Origin: Pseudomonadota bacterium
GTDB taxonomy: Bacteria > Bdellovibrionota > Bacteriovoracia > Bacteriovoracales > Bacteriovoracaceae
Direction of reading: 5' to 3'
Length of the DNA: 64,000 nt
NCBI GenBank assembly: GCA_027487515.1
Contig: JAIYDL010000018.1
Coordinates: 62,001 to 126,000 of the forward strand
Part shown: positions 26,806 through 35,400 of the stretch, piece after piece
How the letters are laid out: each line of letters begins with the position of its first letter
Numbering within the stretch: position 1 is the first letter of the stretch
Notes under the pieces: generated by a model
Told to the model about the DNA's origin: nothing
The model's database searches: none
What the model saw: only the letters and a program-made list of their open reading frames with translations
Program-made: the position numbers and the translations under genes

Positions 26806-28830
26806 ATGGCCGTCGAAGAAGTAAAGCGCCGTAGCGCAAAAGTCAAAGAAGCCGTCATCGAAAGTAAAGACCAGCGCTGGCACTGCCGAAACCGCGTCAC
26901 TCTGGTCTTTGGTAGCAATGACATCGAAGAGCTCGATACCTACGTCTACACCGGCGACTCCCTCGCATTTAAAAAAGTTAATTTCCACCAGGCAAAGTCC
27001 AAGGCCATCGAGGAGATCCTCGACAACTGCATCGACGAATTCTACCGGGGCCATGTCTCCGAGATCCACGTCAACCTTTCGGCCGATGGAAAAGGCGTCA
27101 CGGTCCAGGACAATGGCATCGGTTTTCCGCTGGCGAAGATCAAGGACGTCTACACGGAGTTTCGAACCGGATCGAAGTTCAAAGACGAAGAGGTCGACGA
27201 GCACGGATTCCTTTACCGGACTCTCGGGCAGAACGGCCTCGGAGCGTCTGCGACCTGTCTCACGTCAGACATCTTCCGGGCCACCGTCCGGCACTACAAT
27301 TCGAAGAAAGAGCAGACCTACGAGTTCATCGACGGTGCTCTGCAGATCAAGAAGGGCAAAGAGAAGCCCTTCAAAGGACCTTCCGGCGTCCGGGTCGAGC
27401 TGACGCTTGCCAAAGAGGTTTACAAAAATCAGGTCATCGACCGGGAGCTTCTCCGGAAGCGCATCATCGACCTCGCGTACAACAATCCGGGTCTCACGTT
27501 TTATTTTAACGAGGAGAAGTACCTCTATAAGAAGGGCCTCTTTGAACTCGCCCAGCGCATCGATCCCGGCAGCGCACAGCTGATCGGTGGAGAGGCCTAC
27601 GTCTACGAGACCACCAATGTGAAAGGGGCGAAGGTCAAGGCCAAGTACGACGTCCACGTTTCGGTGACCTTTGATAAGAAGTCCGATGAGAAAGAGCGGA
27701 TGATTTCTTTCGTGAACTCCACCCCCACCTACGACGGCGGCTTCCACCACGACCGGATCAAGCGGCTCTTCATCAACGCGGTCAAAGAAAAACTCGAGCG
27801 AACCGCCAAGAAAGACAAGCTCACACTGGTGGACAACGACGTGCTCGCCGGGTTCACCTTCGTCATCGGCATCGTGATGCCGAACCCGCGCTTCGAATCC
27901 CAGACGAAGCGCAAGCTCGTGCGGGATGCCCTGCTGGAGAAGGCCCTCGAGACCTTCATGGCCGATGGCATCGCAAAATTCATGCGCAAGAACACGGAGC
28001 TCCTCGATCACATCATGGAGCGAGCGAAGTCCCGGCAGCGCCTGATGGACCTCAAGGACGCTTCGAAGCTGGCCAAGAAGGGAAAGAAGCAGCGGGTGGA
28101 AAAGCTCCTCGACGCCAACGAGCGGAAGGACCGGACGAAGTGCGCCCTTTTCATCTGCGAGGGAGATTCGGCGATCGGCGGTCTGCGCTCGGCGCGAGAT
28201 AAGCTCTACCAGGGCGGCATCGCGCTCAAGGGCAAGCCGATGAACGTCTCCCAGGCCTCGATCAAAGAGGTTCTCGAGAATTCGGAATTCGCCGACATCA
28301 TGAGCTCCATCGGTCTGGCCATCGGCCAGCGCGTGGATCCGACGGAGCTGCGGTACTCGAAGGTCGTCTTCCTGGCCGACTCCGATGTCGACGGGGGCCA
28401 CATCAACACGCTCCTTACCAACTTCTTTTTCACGTTCTGGCCTGAGATGTTCGAGCTCGGCATGATCCAGATCGCCAAGGCGCCGCTCTTCGAGGTCATC
28501 ACGGACAAGGGGACCATTTACTGCGAATCAGAACACGAGCTCGAGACCTTGAAGAACCGCAAGGACGTGAAGATCCGGGAAATCATGCGCAACAAGGGCC
28601 TGGGCGAAATGAGCCAGGAAGCCTTCAAACACGTCCTCTCCCGCCGGGAGTTCACCAAGATTTCTGTCAAGGATATGAAGGCTTCTAAGGAGATGCTCGA
28701 GACCTGTTTCGGGAAAGAGTCCCAGCTCCGGAAAGACCTCTTGATCGACAGCGAAGACATCGACGTAGACCTAACTAACATCATCGCCGGCAACAAGGCC
28801 GCGAAGAAGAAAGCCCAAGCGAGAGTTTAA
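26806..28830 (+). CDS. Type IIA DNA topoisomerase, ATPase/TOPRIM (B) subunit, divergent
   Basis: A 674-residue GyrB/ParE-type subunit. The GHKL ATPase shows 'EEILDNCIDE' (Glu70, Asn74), 'QDNGIGFP' (102-106) and a glycine loop 'GQNGLGAS' (141-148), which is closer to the eukaryotic GRNGYGA than to the bacterial GLHGVG. The QTK loop is 'ESQTKRK' (~365). TOPRIM has 'CEGDSA' (~451) and 'LADSDVDGGH' (~523), with a short tail and no GyrB insert. It passes or relaxes DNA duplexes using ATP. The ATG at 26806 follows TAGGAG; the A-subunit gene begins one base after the stop. Probably a topo IV-like or additional enzyme rather than gyrase. Confidence 0.85.
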   Translation: MAVEEVKRRSAKVKEAVIESKDQRWHCRNRVTLVFGSNDIEELDTYVYTGDSLAFKKVNFHQAKSKAIEEILDNCIDEFYRGHVSEIHVNLSADGKGVTVQDNGIGFPLAKIKDVYTEFRTGSKFKDEEVDEHGFLYRTLGQNGLGASATCLTSDIFRATVRHYNSKKEQTYEFIDGALQIKKGKEKPFKGPSGVRVELTLAKEVYKNQVIDRELLRKRIIDLAYNNPGLTFYFNEEKYLYKKGLFELAQRIDPGSAQLIGGEAYVYETTNVKGAKVKAKYDVHVSVTFDKKSDEKERMISFVNSTPTYDGGFHHDRIKRLFINAVKEKLERTAKKDKLTLVDNDVLAGFTFVIGIVMPNPRFESQTKRKLVRDALLEKALETFMADGIAKFMRKNTELLDHIMERAKSRQRLMDLKDASKLAKKGKKQRVEKLLDANERKDRTKCALFICEGDSAIGGLRSARDKLYQGGIALKGKPMNVSQASIKEVLENSEFADIMSSIGLAIGQRVDPTELRYSKVVFLADSDVDGGHINTLLTNFFFTFWPEMFELGMIQIAKAPLFEVITDKGTIYCESEHELETLKNRKDVKIREIMRNKGLGEMSQEAFKHVLSRREFTKISVKDMKASKEMLETCFGKESQLRKDLLIDSEDIDVDLTNIIAGNKAAKKKAQARV

Positions 28831-28831
28831 C

Positions 28832-30259
28832 ATGGCCGAACCCACCGCCCTCCACTCCATGAGCGCCGTGCCTCTAGAGGCGCTCGTCAAAGAAGAATAC
28901 CGAACCTATCAGATCTACACGCTGATGGACCGGGCCATCCCGTACCTCCAAGATGGGCTGAAGCCGTCCCAGCGGCGCATCCTCTTTACCCTCTGGAAGA
29001 ATTCGAACAAGGGCCTCGTGAAGGTGAGCTCTCTCACCGGTCTCGTGCTAACGCTTCACCCGCACGGGCCGGCCTCCGTCGAGCAGTCCATCGTTAACCT
29101 CGCCCAGGACTACACCTTCTCGAACAACTACCCGTTGATCGACAAGAAGGGCTACTTCGGCGAGCGGATGGAGACCCAGGCGGCCGCCGCTCGGTACATC
29201 GAGTGTAAGCTCGGGAAAGTCGCCGAACTTCTCCTCTTCGAAGACATGAATCAAGTGCAAATGGTCCCCAACTACGACGAGAAGGTGATGGAGCCCGTGG
29301 GTCTTCTTCCGAAGCTTCCGATCATGCTCTTAAACGGCGCCGAGGGAATCGGCACCGGATTCTCCTCGGTGATCCCGAGCTTCCACCACGAAGACATCAT
29401 CCGGTCCATGATCTCGTTCGTCGAAACCCAGAAGGTCAAAAAGATAAGGCCCTGGTTCCGCTACTACACGGATAAAGTGGAGTTCGATGACAAGGGGAAG
29501 ATCATCACGCGGATGGCGTTCAAGCAAGTCGGCGAGAAGATCTTCATCGTCGAGGTGCCCAAGGGCTACGACGCGCAGAAGATCTACCGCCACCTGAACA
29601 AGCACATGGACAACGATTTCCTGAAAGACTACATCGATTCGACGGTCGATAACGTCATCAACATCGAGCTCATCTTCAAGCGCGGCCAGACCCCGAGCCT
29701 CGAGGAAGTCGAGACCATCATGGGAGTCTCCTCGTCGATCGTGCCGAACTACACCCTCATCACGCCCAAAGGGGTCAAGGTCTTCCACACCGTCGAAGAG
29801 ATCCTCGAGGTCTTCACGGTGCAGCGGCTTGCGGTCACGAAGCGGCGCTACGAGCTCTTGATCCAGGACTACGAAGATCGGCTCACGAAGAACAACGAAA
29901 TCATCCGCTTCATCCGAGAAAAACACTACGCCGTCGCAGAGAAGAAGGCGAACCGGAAGGACTACGTCGACTACCTCACGAAGTCGAAGTTCACCTACGC
30001 CGAGTACCTCGCGGACATGGCGATCTACCGCATGACGAAGGAAGAGGTCGAAAAGCGGCAGCTCCTGATCAAAGAAGAGACCACGGCCCTGGCCGAGTTC
30101 CGGAAGATCCTGAAGTCTCCGGAGCTCATCAAGCGGAAGCTCATCGACGAGCTCGAAGACACCGGGAAAAAGCTCACGGCGATCATGAATGAAAAAGAGG
30201 CCGAGAAGCGCAGGAACTTCCACAAGGGCAAGGTCGAAAAGCCGCGGCTCCGGCAGTAG
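28832..30259 (+). CDS. Type IIA DNA topoisomerase, DNA-cleaving (A) subunit, T4/eukaryote-like
   Basis: A 475-residue cleavage subunit. The catalytic Tyr122 follows Arg121 in 'QAAAARYIECKL'; 'DRAIPYLQDGLKPSQRR' and 'LHPHGPASVEQSI' are the winged-helix DNA site. The motif 'NGAEGIGTGF' (168-177) is the form seen in eukaryotic topo II; gyrase and ParC usually have NGSSGIAVGM. 'FSNNYPLID' resembles phage T4 gp52. There is no C-terminal beta-pinwheel, so DNA wrapping and supercoiling are not expected. The C-terminus is a charged coiled coil. It pairs with the B subunit just upstream. Confidence 0.85.
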   Translation: MAEPTALHSMSAVPLEALVKEEYRTYQIYTLMDRAIPYLQDGLKPSQRRILFTLWKNSNKGLVKVSSLTGLVLTLHPHGPASVEQSIVNLAQDYTFSNNYPLIDKKGYFGERMETQAAAARYIECKLGKVAELLLFEDMNQVQMVPNYDEKVMEPVGLLPKLPIMLLNGAEGIGTGFSSVIPSFHHEDIIRSMISFVETQKVKKIRPWFRYYTDKVEFDDKGKIITRMAFKQVGEKIFIVEVPKGYDAQKIYRHLNKHMDNDFLKDYIDSTVDNVINIELIFKRGQTPSLEEVETIMGVSSSIVPNYTLITPKGVKVFHTVEEILEVFTVQRLAVTKRRYELLIQDYEDRLTKNNEIIRFIREKHYAVAEKKANRKDYVDYLTKSKFTYAEYLADMAIYRMTKEEVEKRQLLIKEETTALAEFRKILKSPELIKRKLIDELEDTGKKLTAIMNEKEAEKRRNFHKGKVEKPRLRQ

Positions 30260-30297
30260 ACAGTAGTCTTCCTCGGTCACGGAAGTCCAGCCTTCGA

Positions 30298-31926
30298 TCA
30301 TCTTGAGCGACGGACTCTCCATTCCTCGATCGCACTCTGGTACATGTTGGCCAGGTTGTCACAGTTGGCACCGCAGTTGTGGCGGTCGATGCGTAGTTTG
30401 CGGACGATGGCCGAATCAGCGGGGGTGGTGAAGTTGACGACTCCCAACACAGCGTCGTGGGCCGTGAGGGCGTTGTCGGAAGCGTGGCGCGGGGAGACGG
30501 TCATGTGGCAACCCACGCAGGAGTACGCCGAGCTGCGAGAGATCGGATAGACTGTCTCTTGGAACGCCATCAAGGACGTCTGGGTGCTGACGCCAGTCCC
30601 TCCGCCGGTTCCAGCGCCGCCGGCGCCCTGGGCGACCGCAACGCTCAGTTGGTCGAAGGAGAACTTCACTTGGTCCCCGTCCAGGCCCTTGTCTTTCAGG
30701 ACGATCATCGAAAAGCTGGAGAGGGCCCCGTCGCTGGGTGTGGCGATCTTGTCGACGATGGTGTAGGTCGAGTGCTGAGGAACCCAGCTTCCGTTGAGGT
30801 AGATCTTGATCCCTTTCACGTAAACCGATTGGGTCCGGGTCACGATCCGAGGGCGGGAGAACTTGTAGCTGTAGAGGTCGTAATCGATCACGTCGATGAG
30901 GAAGCTCACGTCGGGGGTTCCGAGGAGGGTGGAGAGGTCGAAGGCGAGAGTGATCCCGAAGAAGTCCCCGATCTCCTGACCGTTGAACGCTGGGTCCGCC
31001 GTCACGATGAGGCCCGCGAGTCGGGCGCCGTCTTCTCGTTGCCGGACCTCGAGGGTGTAGGTTGTGCCGGCGACGAGCGTGGGAGTGACGTTGGGAACCT
31101 GCCGCCAGTCGAAGCGTGTGCTGACTGGGATGTCCCACTGCCGGGCACCGCCGCTGAGGCTGGCGCCGGACTGAGCGTTGAGGACGTTCACGAAAAAGGA
31201 GTCGTCGGTGGCACTCGGTGCTTGGGCGAGGCCGAAGACCCGGTACTGGCCATTCGCCGGCACTCTGAAACTGAAATAGGCGACACCGGCGGTCTGATCG
31301 TTGTTGGCGAGGGTTGCGTTGGTGGTCGTGGGAACCGACAGGAAGGCGTCAGCACCGGTGGGAGTGGTGAGGACCATCGGCGCGCGCAGCGTGGCGGCTT
31401 CGATCGAGAGCCGGACACTGTTGGATTTCGGGGCGTTCCCATTGTCGGCGAACTCCGCCTCGAGGGTCGACGTTTCCGCCGTGTAGAGTGCGCTGTCTCG
31501 GGGAGCGCTGACGGCACCGGACTCGGCGATGGCGTCTTTCCAATCCTCGATGGCGGCTTCCATCTCGGCGCTGTTACTCGCGCAGTCCTCCCAGCAGTTG
31601 TGATTTTCATCCCGGAGCTTCGCCACCAGTCGCGACGCCGGGACGTTGGCGAAGTTCACTTTCATGCTAGAGATGATGGCGTCGTGGGCCACGCGCATGT
31701 CCGAGGCCGCGTGGAACGGCTGGATGGAGCTTGCGTGGCAGCTGGCACAGTTGGCCCGGGTGAGGGGATAAACGGTGCGGGAGAAGGCCTCGTAGGACGC
31801 CTCCGCGCTCCCGCCGTAGACGTTACTCTTGAACACGAGCACCGTCGGCTTCCCACAATGGGTGAAGGCCCCCAGGATTAAGGTGAGGAGGATGGCCACG
31901 GCGTATTTTGCTCTCTGAGAGTCCAC
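30298..31926 (-). CDS. Diheme c-type cytochrome lipoprotein-like with duplicated heme domains
   Basis: A 542-residue exported protein. The N-terminal hydrophobic segment ends 'GAFTHC', a lipobox-like site with a non-standard His at -1. Two similar heme modules flank a beta-sandwich: module 1 has CASCH (~60) and 'HNCWEDC', module 2 has CVGCH (~468) and 'HNCGANC'; each ends in an AI-E-W motif. The middle (~150-300; 'YFSFRVPANGQYRVFGLA') looks like a CBM6-type or similar sandwich. The start is GTG at 31926 with AGGA before it, 10 bases after the DUF1501 stop. An electron-transfer role is likely; the partner is unknown. Confidence 0.75.
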   Translation of the reverse strand: MDSQRAKYAVAILLTLILGAFTHCGKPTVLVFKSNVYGGSAEASYEAFSRTVYPLTRANCASCHASSIQPFHAASDMRVAHDAIISSMKVNFANVPASRLVAKLRDENHNCWEDCASNSAEMEAAIEDWKDAIAESGAVSAPRDSALYTAETSTLEAEFADNGNAPKSNSVRLSIEAATLRAPMVLTTPTGADAFLSVPTTTNATLANNDQTAGVAYFSFRVPANGQYRVFGLAQAPSATDDSFFVNVLNAQSGASLSGGARQWDIPVSTRFDWRQVPNVTPTLVAGTTYTLEVRQREDGARLAGLIVTADPAFNGQEIGDFFGITLAFDLSTLLGTPDVSFLIDVIDYDLYSYKFSRPRIVTRTQSVYVKGIKIYLNGSWVPQHSTYTIVDKIATPSDGALSSFSMIVLKDKGLDGDQVKFSFDQLSVAVAQGAGGAGTGGGTGVSTQTSLMAFQETVYPISRSSAYSCVGCHMTVSPRHASDNALTAHDAVLGVVNFTTPADSAIVRKLRIDRHNCGANCDNLANMYQSAIEEWRVRRSR

Positions 31927-31936
31927 GGAGGTAGTC

Positions 31937-33439
31937 CTAGCGAAGTTTGTCGAAGATGAGGTACTTGTCCAGCGCCGAGCGGAACGGATCGTCACCGACG
32001 ATTTCGGCGAGCTTTCCTTCCTGGCCATGGAGAGCGAGGTAGTTGGCGACCAGGGCCTTCGAGGTGTTCACGGTGCTATTGCTGGTGACCAGCGCCGTGC
32101 CTTCGACGGCTCCGTTTGCACGGAAGTGGCCGATCTGCCGGTTCGCTCCTCGGATGGCCGGACGGCCGTCACGCTTGTACACCATCATGAGCGTTGAAGA
32201 GCGCTGGCCCGAGTCTCCGGTCCAGATGAACTTCCCGCCGCCGTTGGCCGAGTTATCGACGGTCTCCGGGCCAGAGACTCCGCCGTCGGTGAGCACGTAG
32301 ACGAGGACATCTTTTTGCTTCTGTGCGGCCAGTTGGAAAATGGCACCCATCAGCTGACCGAGTTCAAAGTCTTTGACGTTTCCGGTGGCGCGGGATCCGT
32401 CGTGGTAATCGTAGCCACCTAACACAATGGTCCCGGCCCCGAGGTAGCCATCGAGCACGAGCTTGACGATCGGGAGAGAACGGTTCCGAAGTCCGGCGTT
32501 GGTGATCATGCCGAACACCGCTGTGGCAGCTGGGTCGTTCGCGGCCGAGACGGCGTTGGCGGTGAACTTGGCGATCTGGTCATCGGTCTGATCGAAGCTG
32601 CAGCCGATGAGCTCTTTTATTTTCTGGGGCAGTGAGCGCCGGTCGATCATGTCGAGTTTCTTATTGCTGAGTCTCGCGGCGGCGTTGATGATGCCCGAGC
32701 TCCCGGCGTTCCCGGTGAATTCGTTGAACCTGTTGCCGAGGCTCACGAGGTTGATGGCGTCTTGGTTGGAAGCGATCCGAACCGGTGCCACGGGAGGATT
32801 CAGCGACTCACTCGGTGCCTGGGAGTTTCCTCCGGAGTCGGTCCCTTCGGTTCCGGCCAGCGGTCGCAGCTCCCCGGTGGCACCGGCCTTCGCGAGCCAG
32901 TAGAGGGGATTCATCTGATTGTTGCCGGTGTCATCGTCACTGGTGGAGCAGAAGATGGCGCCGTCGATGTTACTTCTGGTGGTGTCCCCAGCGATGCTTC
33001 GGATCCCGTTGAGGATGCCGGAGTCTCGGTGGAAGACGAGACCCATTTCTTCGTTGATCATTCCCGTCCGGGAGGGATGAAAGTCCGGCGGAAGGCCTAA
33101 GGAACTGTAGCTCGTGAGGAAATCCTTCTGTCCCTGCGCTCCACCCACCATGACGTTGCTTCCGGCGATGTTTCCTCCGCCCGCGAGGTCGATGATGATC
33201 ACGGGAGTCATGCCGGCCCGAACGGGGGCGACGCAGCCCGTGGCCTGGGCGCGAGCACTCTCTGCGAGGAGGGAGAGCGCTGAGGGGGCGAGGGCGAAGG
33301 CACTCATGCCCAAGAAGCCCTGGGCCAGGAAGTCCCGGCGGCTTCGGAGTGCGTGCCCCTCGTGCCGCATGGGTTTTACCAGAGCGCGTTCGGCCTCGAG
33401 GTCTTCAGGGGTCAGAGTTGGATCTTTTTTTTCTTTCAT
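31937..33439 (-). CDS. Tat-exported DUF1501-family protein
   Basis: A 500-residue protein with a twin-arginine signal 'SRRDFLAQGFLGMSAFA' (~33-49) and AxA-type cleavage after 'SARAQA'. The body has DUF1501-like (alkaline phosphatase-fold) features: 'PVIIIDLAGGGNIAGSN', 'GAGTIVLGGYDYHDGSR' and 'VLVYVLTDGGVSG'. Tat export implies folding in the cytoplasm. DUF1501 genes often neighbour cytochrome or DUF1800 genes in other phyla, as here. Biochemical function is not established. It is third in a four-gene operon. Confidence 0.8.
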   Translation of the reverse strand: MKEKKDPTLTPEDLEAERALVKPMRHEGHALRSRRDFLAQGFLGMSAFALAPSALSLLAESARAQATGCVAPVRAGMTPVIIIDLAGGGNIAGSNVMVGGAQGQKDFLTSYSSLGLPPDFHPSRTGMINEEMGLVFHRDSGILNGIRSIAGDTTRSNIDGAIFCSTSDDDTGNNQMNPLYWLAKAGATGELRPLAGTEGTDSGGNSQAPSESLNPPVAPVRIASNQDAINLVSLGNRFNEFTGNAGSSGIINAAARLSNKKLDMIDRRSLPQKIKELIGCSFDQTDDQIAKFTANAVSAANDPAATAVFGMITNAGLRNRSLPIVKLVLDGYLGAGTIVLGGYDYHDGSRATGNVKDFELGQLMGAIFQLAAQKQKDVLVYVLTDGGVSGPETVDNSANGGGKFIWTGDSGQRSSTLMMVYKRDGRPAIRGANRQIGHFRANGAVEGTALVTSNSTVNTSKALVANYLALHGQEGKLAEIVGDDPFRSALDKYLIFDKLR

Positions 33440-33449
33440 ACTTTTTTTC

Positions 33450-34139
33450 CTAGAGAAGAGTCACGTAGGCACTGGAGAGCGCGGCGGTGCAAACGCCTCG
33501 GACGACCCGGCCCGTCGCCGCGGTGGAAGTCGTATCCGTTCCGCGAAGCTGGGTCGCGAGATCGAGGAGTTCGTTCATCGCCATGTCGTATTCTGCTGCG
33601 GAAATGATATCCCCCCAGAAGGCCTTGATCGTGTTGTCGACGAAGACCTCTGCGTTGGCCTCGGAGAAGGCGACCTGCACCTGCCGGTTGAGGACGAACC
33701 CGGGCCAGATCCGTTTTAACTGGGGATCATTCGCCGCCTGTGTCAGGTGGAAGCAGAACTCAGCGGCGAGCTTGGTCACCGCCACCTGCTGGGTCGCGGT
33801 GAAGACTTTGATGTCGTTGTCGGAGGGAAGACCCGATTCAACTTCTCGGTAGACCGTCAGGAGGGCCGGGATGGCGAAGGGATCGATCCCTGTGACCGCG
33901 GCCATGGTGTGGAGGATTCCCTCGAAGTTTTTCACTCCGACCGTGACCTGCGCCTCGGCGATGATCTGGCCCTCGGTTTTCGCAGCGGCCGGCGTCGAAA
34001 CGGTGGAGCGCTCGCTGCGGCCGCCGCCGTCGCCGACTTCTTTTGTGACCTTCGGGACACAGTGAGTGAACCCCACGATGAGGCCCGCCAGGAGAGTGAT
34101 GACGGTCAGCTTGACGGTGGTTTTATTCGTTGGCTTCAT
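33450..34139 (-). CDS. Putative lipoprotein of the cytochrome/DUF1501 operon
   Basis: A 229-residue protein with a hydrophobic N-terminal segment ending 'IVGFTHC', the same FTHC site as the diheme protein of this operon, then a Gly/Ser-rich linker and a mostly helical domain. No heme motif is present; there are only two further cysteines ('EFCFHL', 'GVCTAAL'). I do not recognise the family. The gene overlaps the upstream cytochrome gene by 17 bases and precedes DUF1501 by 10 bases, so it belongs to the same complex or pathway by context. Confidence 0.6.
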   Translation of the reverse strand: MKPTNKTTVKLTVITLLAGLIVGFTHCVPKVTKEVGDGGGRSERSTVSTPAAAKTEGQIIAEAQVTVGVKNFEGILHTMAAVTGIDPFAIPALLTVYREVESGLPSDNDIKVFTATQQVAVTKLAAEFCFHLTQAANDPQLKRIWPGFVLNRQVQVAFSEANAEVFVDNTIKAFWGDIISAAEYDMAMNELLDLATQLRGTDTTSTAATGRVVRGVCTAALSSAYVTLL

Positions 34140-35277
34140 TGATGATACATCCTACGGAAACGTTGGCGATGAGGTCTTTCATTTTGTATCCACCGGTCTC
34201 GAAGCTCCGTGCCTGGCCGTTCACGAACGTGACGTCCTCGCTGTCCACCGGGTCCTTCAGGCACACCAAGCGGAATACCTTCCGGGCCATGCACTGAGAG
34301 AAGGCCTCGGAGCGCGTGAGCATCTCACCCAGGGCCTTCACCCCGCGTCCGGTGGTAGGAGGTCTCCAGCCCAGGACCGCGTTCTGTCCCGTGGCCCAGG
34401 TGTTGATCCACGAGTCGTCGACGGTCACGTGCCCGTCTCGGAAATAGACGTTGTGATTCATCTTCGTCACCACCACGTTCGGCGTGTAGACCAGGCGGCC
34501 CCCGACGAAGTCGTAGAAGGCGTAGGCGCCGGCGAGGGCGTCCTGGCCCGCGTGGCAGCCCACGCATTTCGTTTTGTAGGTCCGGGAATCTCCCCCGGGA
34601 TTTCGTTCAACGTCGCGCCGGACCCGGTAGTCCGGGATGCTCACGTCGTGGAGCTGTTCGTAGTCACGGCACAGGTAGTTGATGAAGTTAAACCGGTTGA
34701 TGCGTCGGTTGGTTCCCGCCGTGAAGAACGCCTCCCCAGCGGCGCGGGTCGTGATGACCCCCGCGACAGCGGCTTCGGGAAGACCCGACATCATCGACTG
34801 AGTTTGGCGCGTGAGCTGGGTCAGGAGGTTCAGGTTCCGCTGCTCGGCGGTCCGGTAGTGGTCGTTGTTGGTGGCGGCGTACGGGACCGCAGTTCCGACA
34901 TTGTAGGTGACCGTGTAGAGAATGTTTCCGGAGAGGATTTGGTTGAACGGGACGTCGTCCCGGATCATCCCGAGCACCGTGGCGACGTAGTCATTGAGGT
35001 CCGTGCGCGACGTCTGCTCTCGGTTCGTCCACGGCTTGATCCAGTTCTTCAACACCACGTTATAAAAATTCGGATGCTCCATGGCGATGGCGGCTGCTTC
35101 CTCAGGCCTTCCGCCTTCGATGAGTCGGGTCATCTCGGCCAGAGGATCCGAGGTGGCGGTCTTTATGGGTGGCACCCCCGCCAGGCGGTTATGGAGTTTC
35201 CAGGCGTCCTCCCGGGGGCCCGCAAGAGCGGTGGTCGACGCGAGGGTCAGGAGTAGGTATAGTCCGTGGGTTCTCAG
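34123..35277 (-). CDS. Monoheme c-type cytochrome; CTG start or N-terminal frameshift
   Basis: About 384 residues with one heme site CVGCH (~235-239). The only ATG/GTG/TTG start in frame is a GTG at 35175, which gives no signal peptide, although a c-type cytochrome must be exported. Extending the frame upstream gives an ideal signal peptide ('GLYLLLTLASTTALAG') beginning at CTG 35277, five bases after a strong GAGGAGG. So either CTG is the start, or one base is missing and translation begins at the ATG pair at 35294 in another frame. First gene of the operon. Further cysteines occur at 'FRLVCLKD' and 'VGCIINE'. Confidence 0.7.
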   Translation of the reverse strand: MRTHGLYLLLTLASTTALAGPREDAWKLHNRLAGVPPIKTATSDPLAEMTRLIEGGRPEEAAAIAMEHPNFYNVVLKNWIKPWTNREQTSRTDLNDYVATVLGMIRDDVPFNQILSGNILYTVTYNVGTAVPYAATNNDHYRTAEQRNLNLLTQLTRQTQSMMSGLPEAAVAGVITTRAAGEAFFTAGTNRRINRFNFINYLCRDYEQLHDVSIPDYRVRRDVERNPGGDSRTYKTKCVGCHAGQDALAGAYAFYDFVGGRLVYTPNVVVTKMNHNVYFRDGHVTVDDSWINTWATGQNAVLGWRPPTTGRGVKALGEMLTRSEAFSQCMARKVFRLVCLKDPVDSEDVTFVNGQARSFETGGYKMKDLIANVSVGCIINEANE

Positions 35278-35294
35278 AGAGGCCTCCTCATCAT
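35274..35294 (-). other. Mini-ORF (6 codons) overlapping the CTG start of the cytochrome gene
   Basis: On the minus strand ATG-ATG-AGG-AGG-CCT-CTC-TGA encodes MMRRPL. Its TGA overlaps the proposed CTG start in CTGA. The AGGAGG inside it is also the ribosome site for CTG. It is either a coupled leader peptide or the true N-terminus split off by a one-base deletion: joined to the next frame it would give a better positively charged signal-peptide start. Confidence 0.4.
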
Positions 35295-35400
35295 TTACCT
35301 CAACTCTTCGGGTGGGTCTAAATAGAACTTTCGGGAAATCAGCTTAAGATCACAAAAGAGAAAAGCTCAGGAAATTGGTGCCGGTTCCGATAAGAGGGTC

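Noticed and set aside
27265-28401. Long open frame antisense to the topoisomerase B gene
   Set aside because: The sense strand carries exact ATPase and TOPRIM motifs; the antisense product is low-complexity and matches nothing.
30457-31881. Long open frame antisense to the diheme cytochrome gene (about 474 codons)
   Set aside because: The sense strand has signal sequence, two CxxCH sites and a duplicated domain; the antisense frame is Gly/Val/Glu-rich noise.
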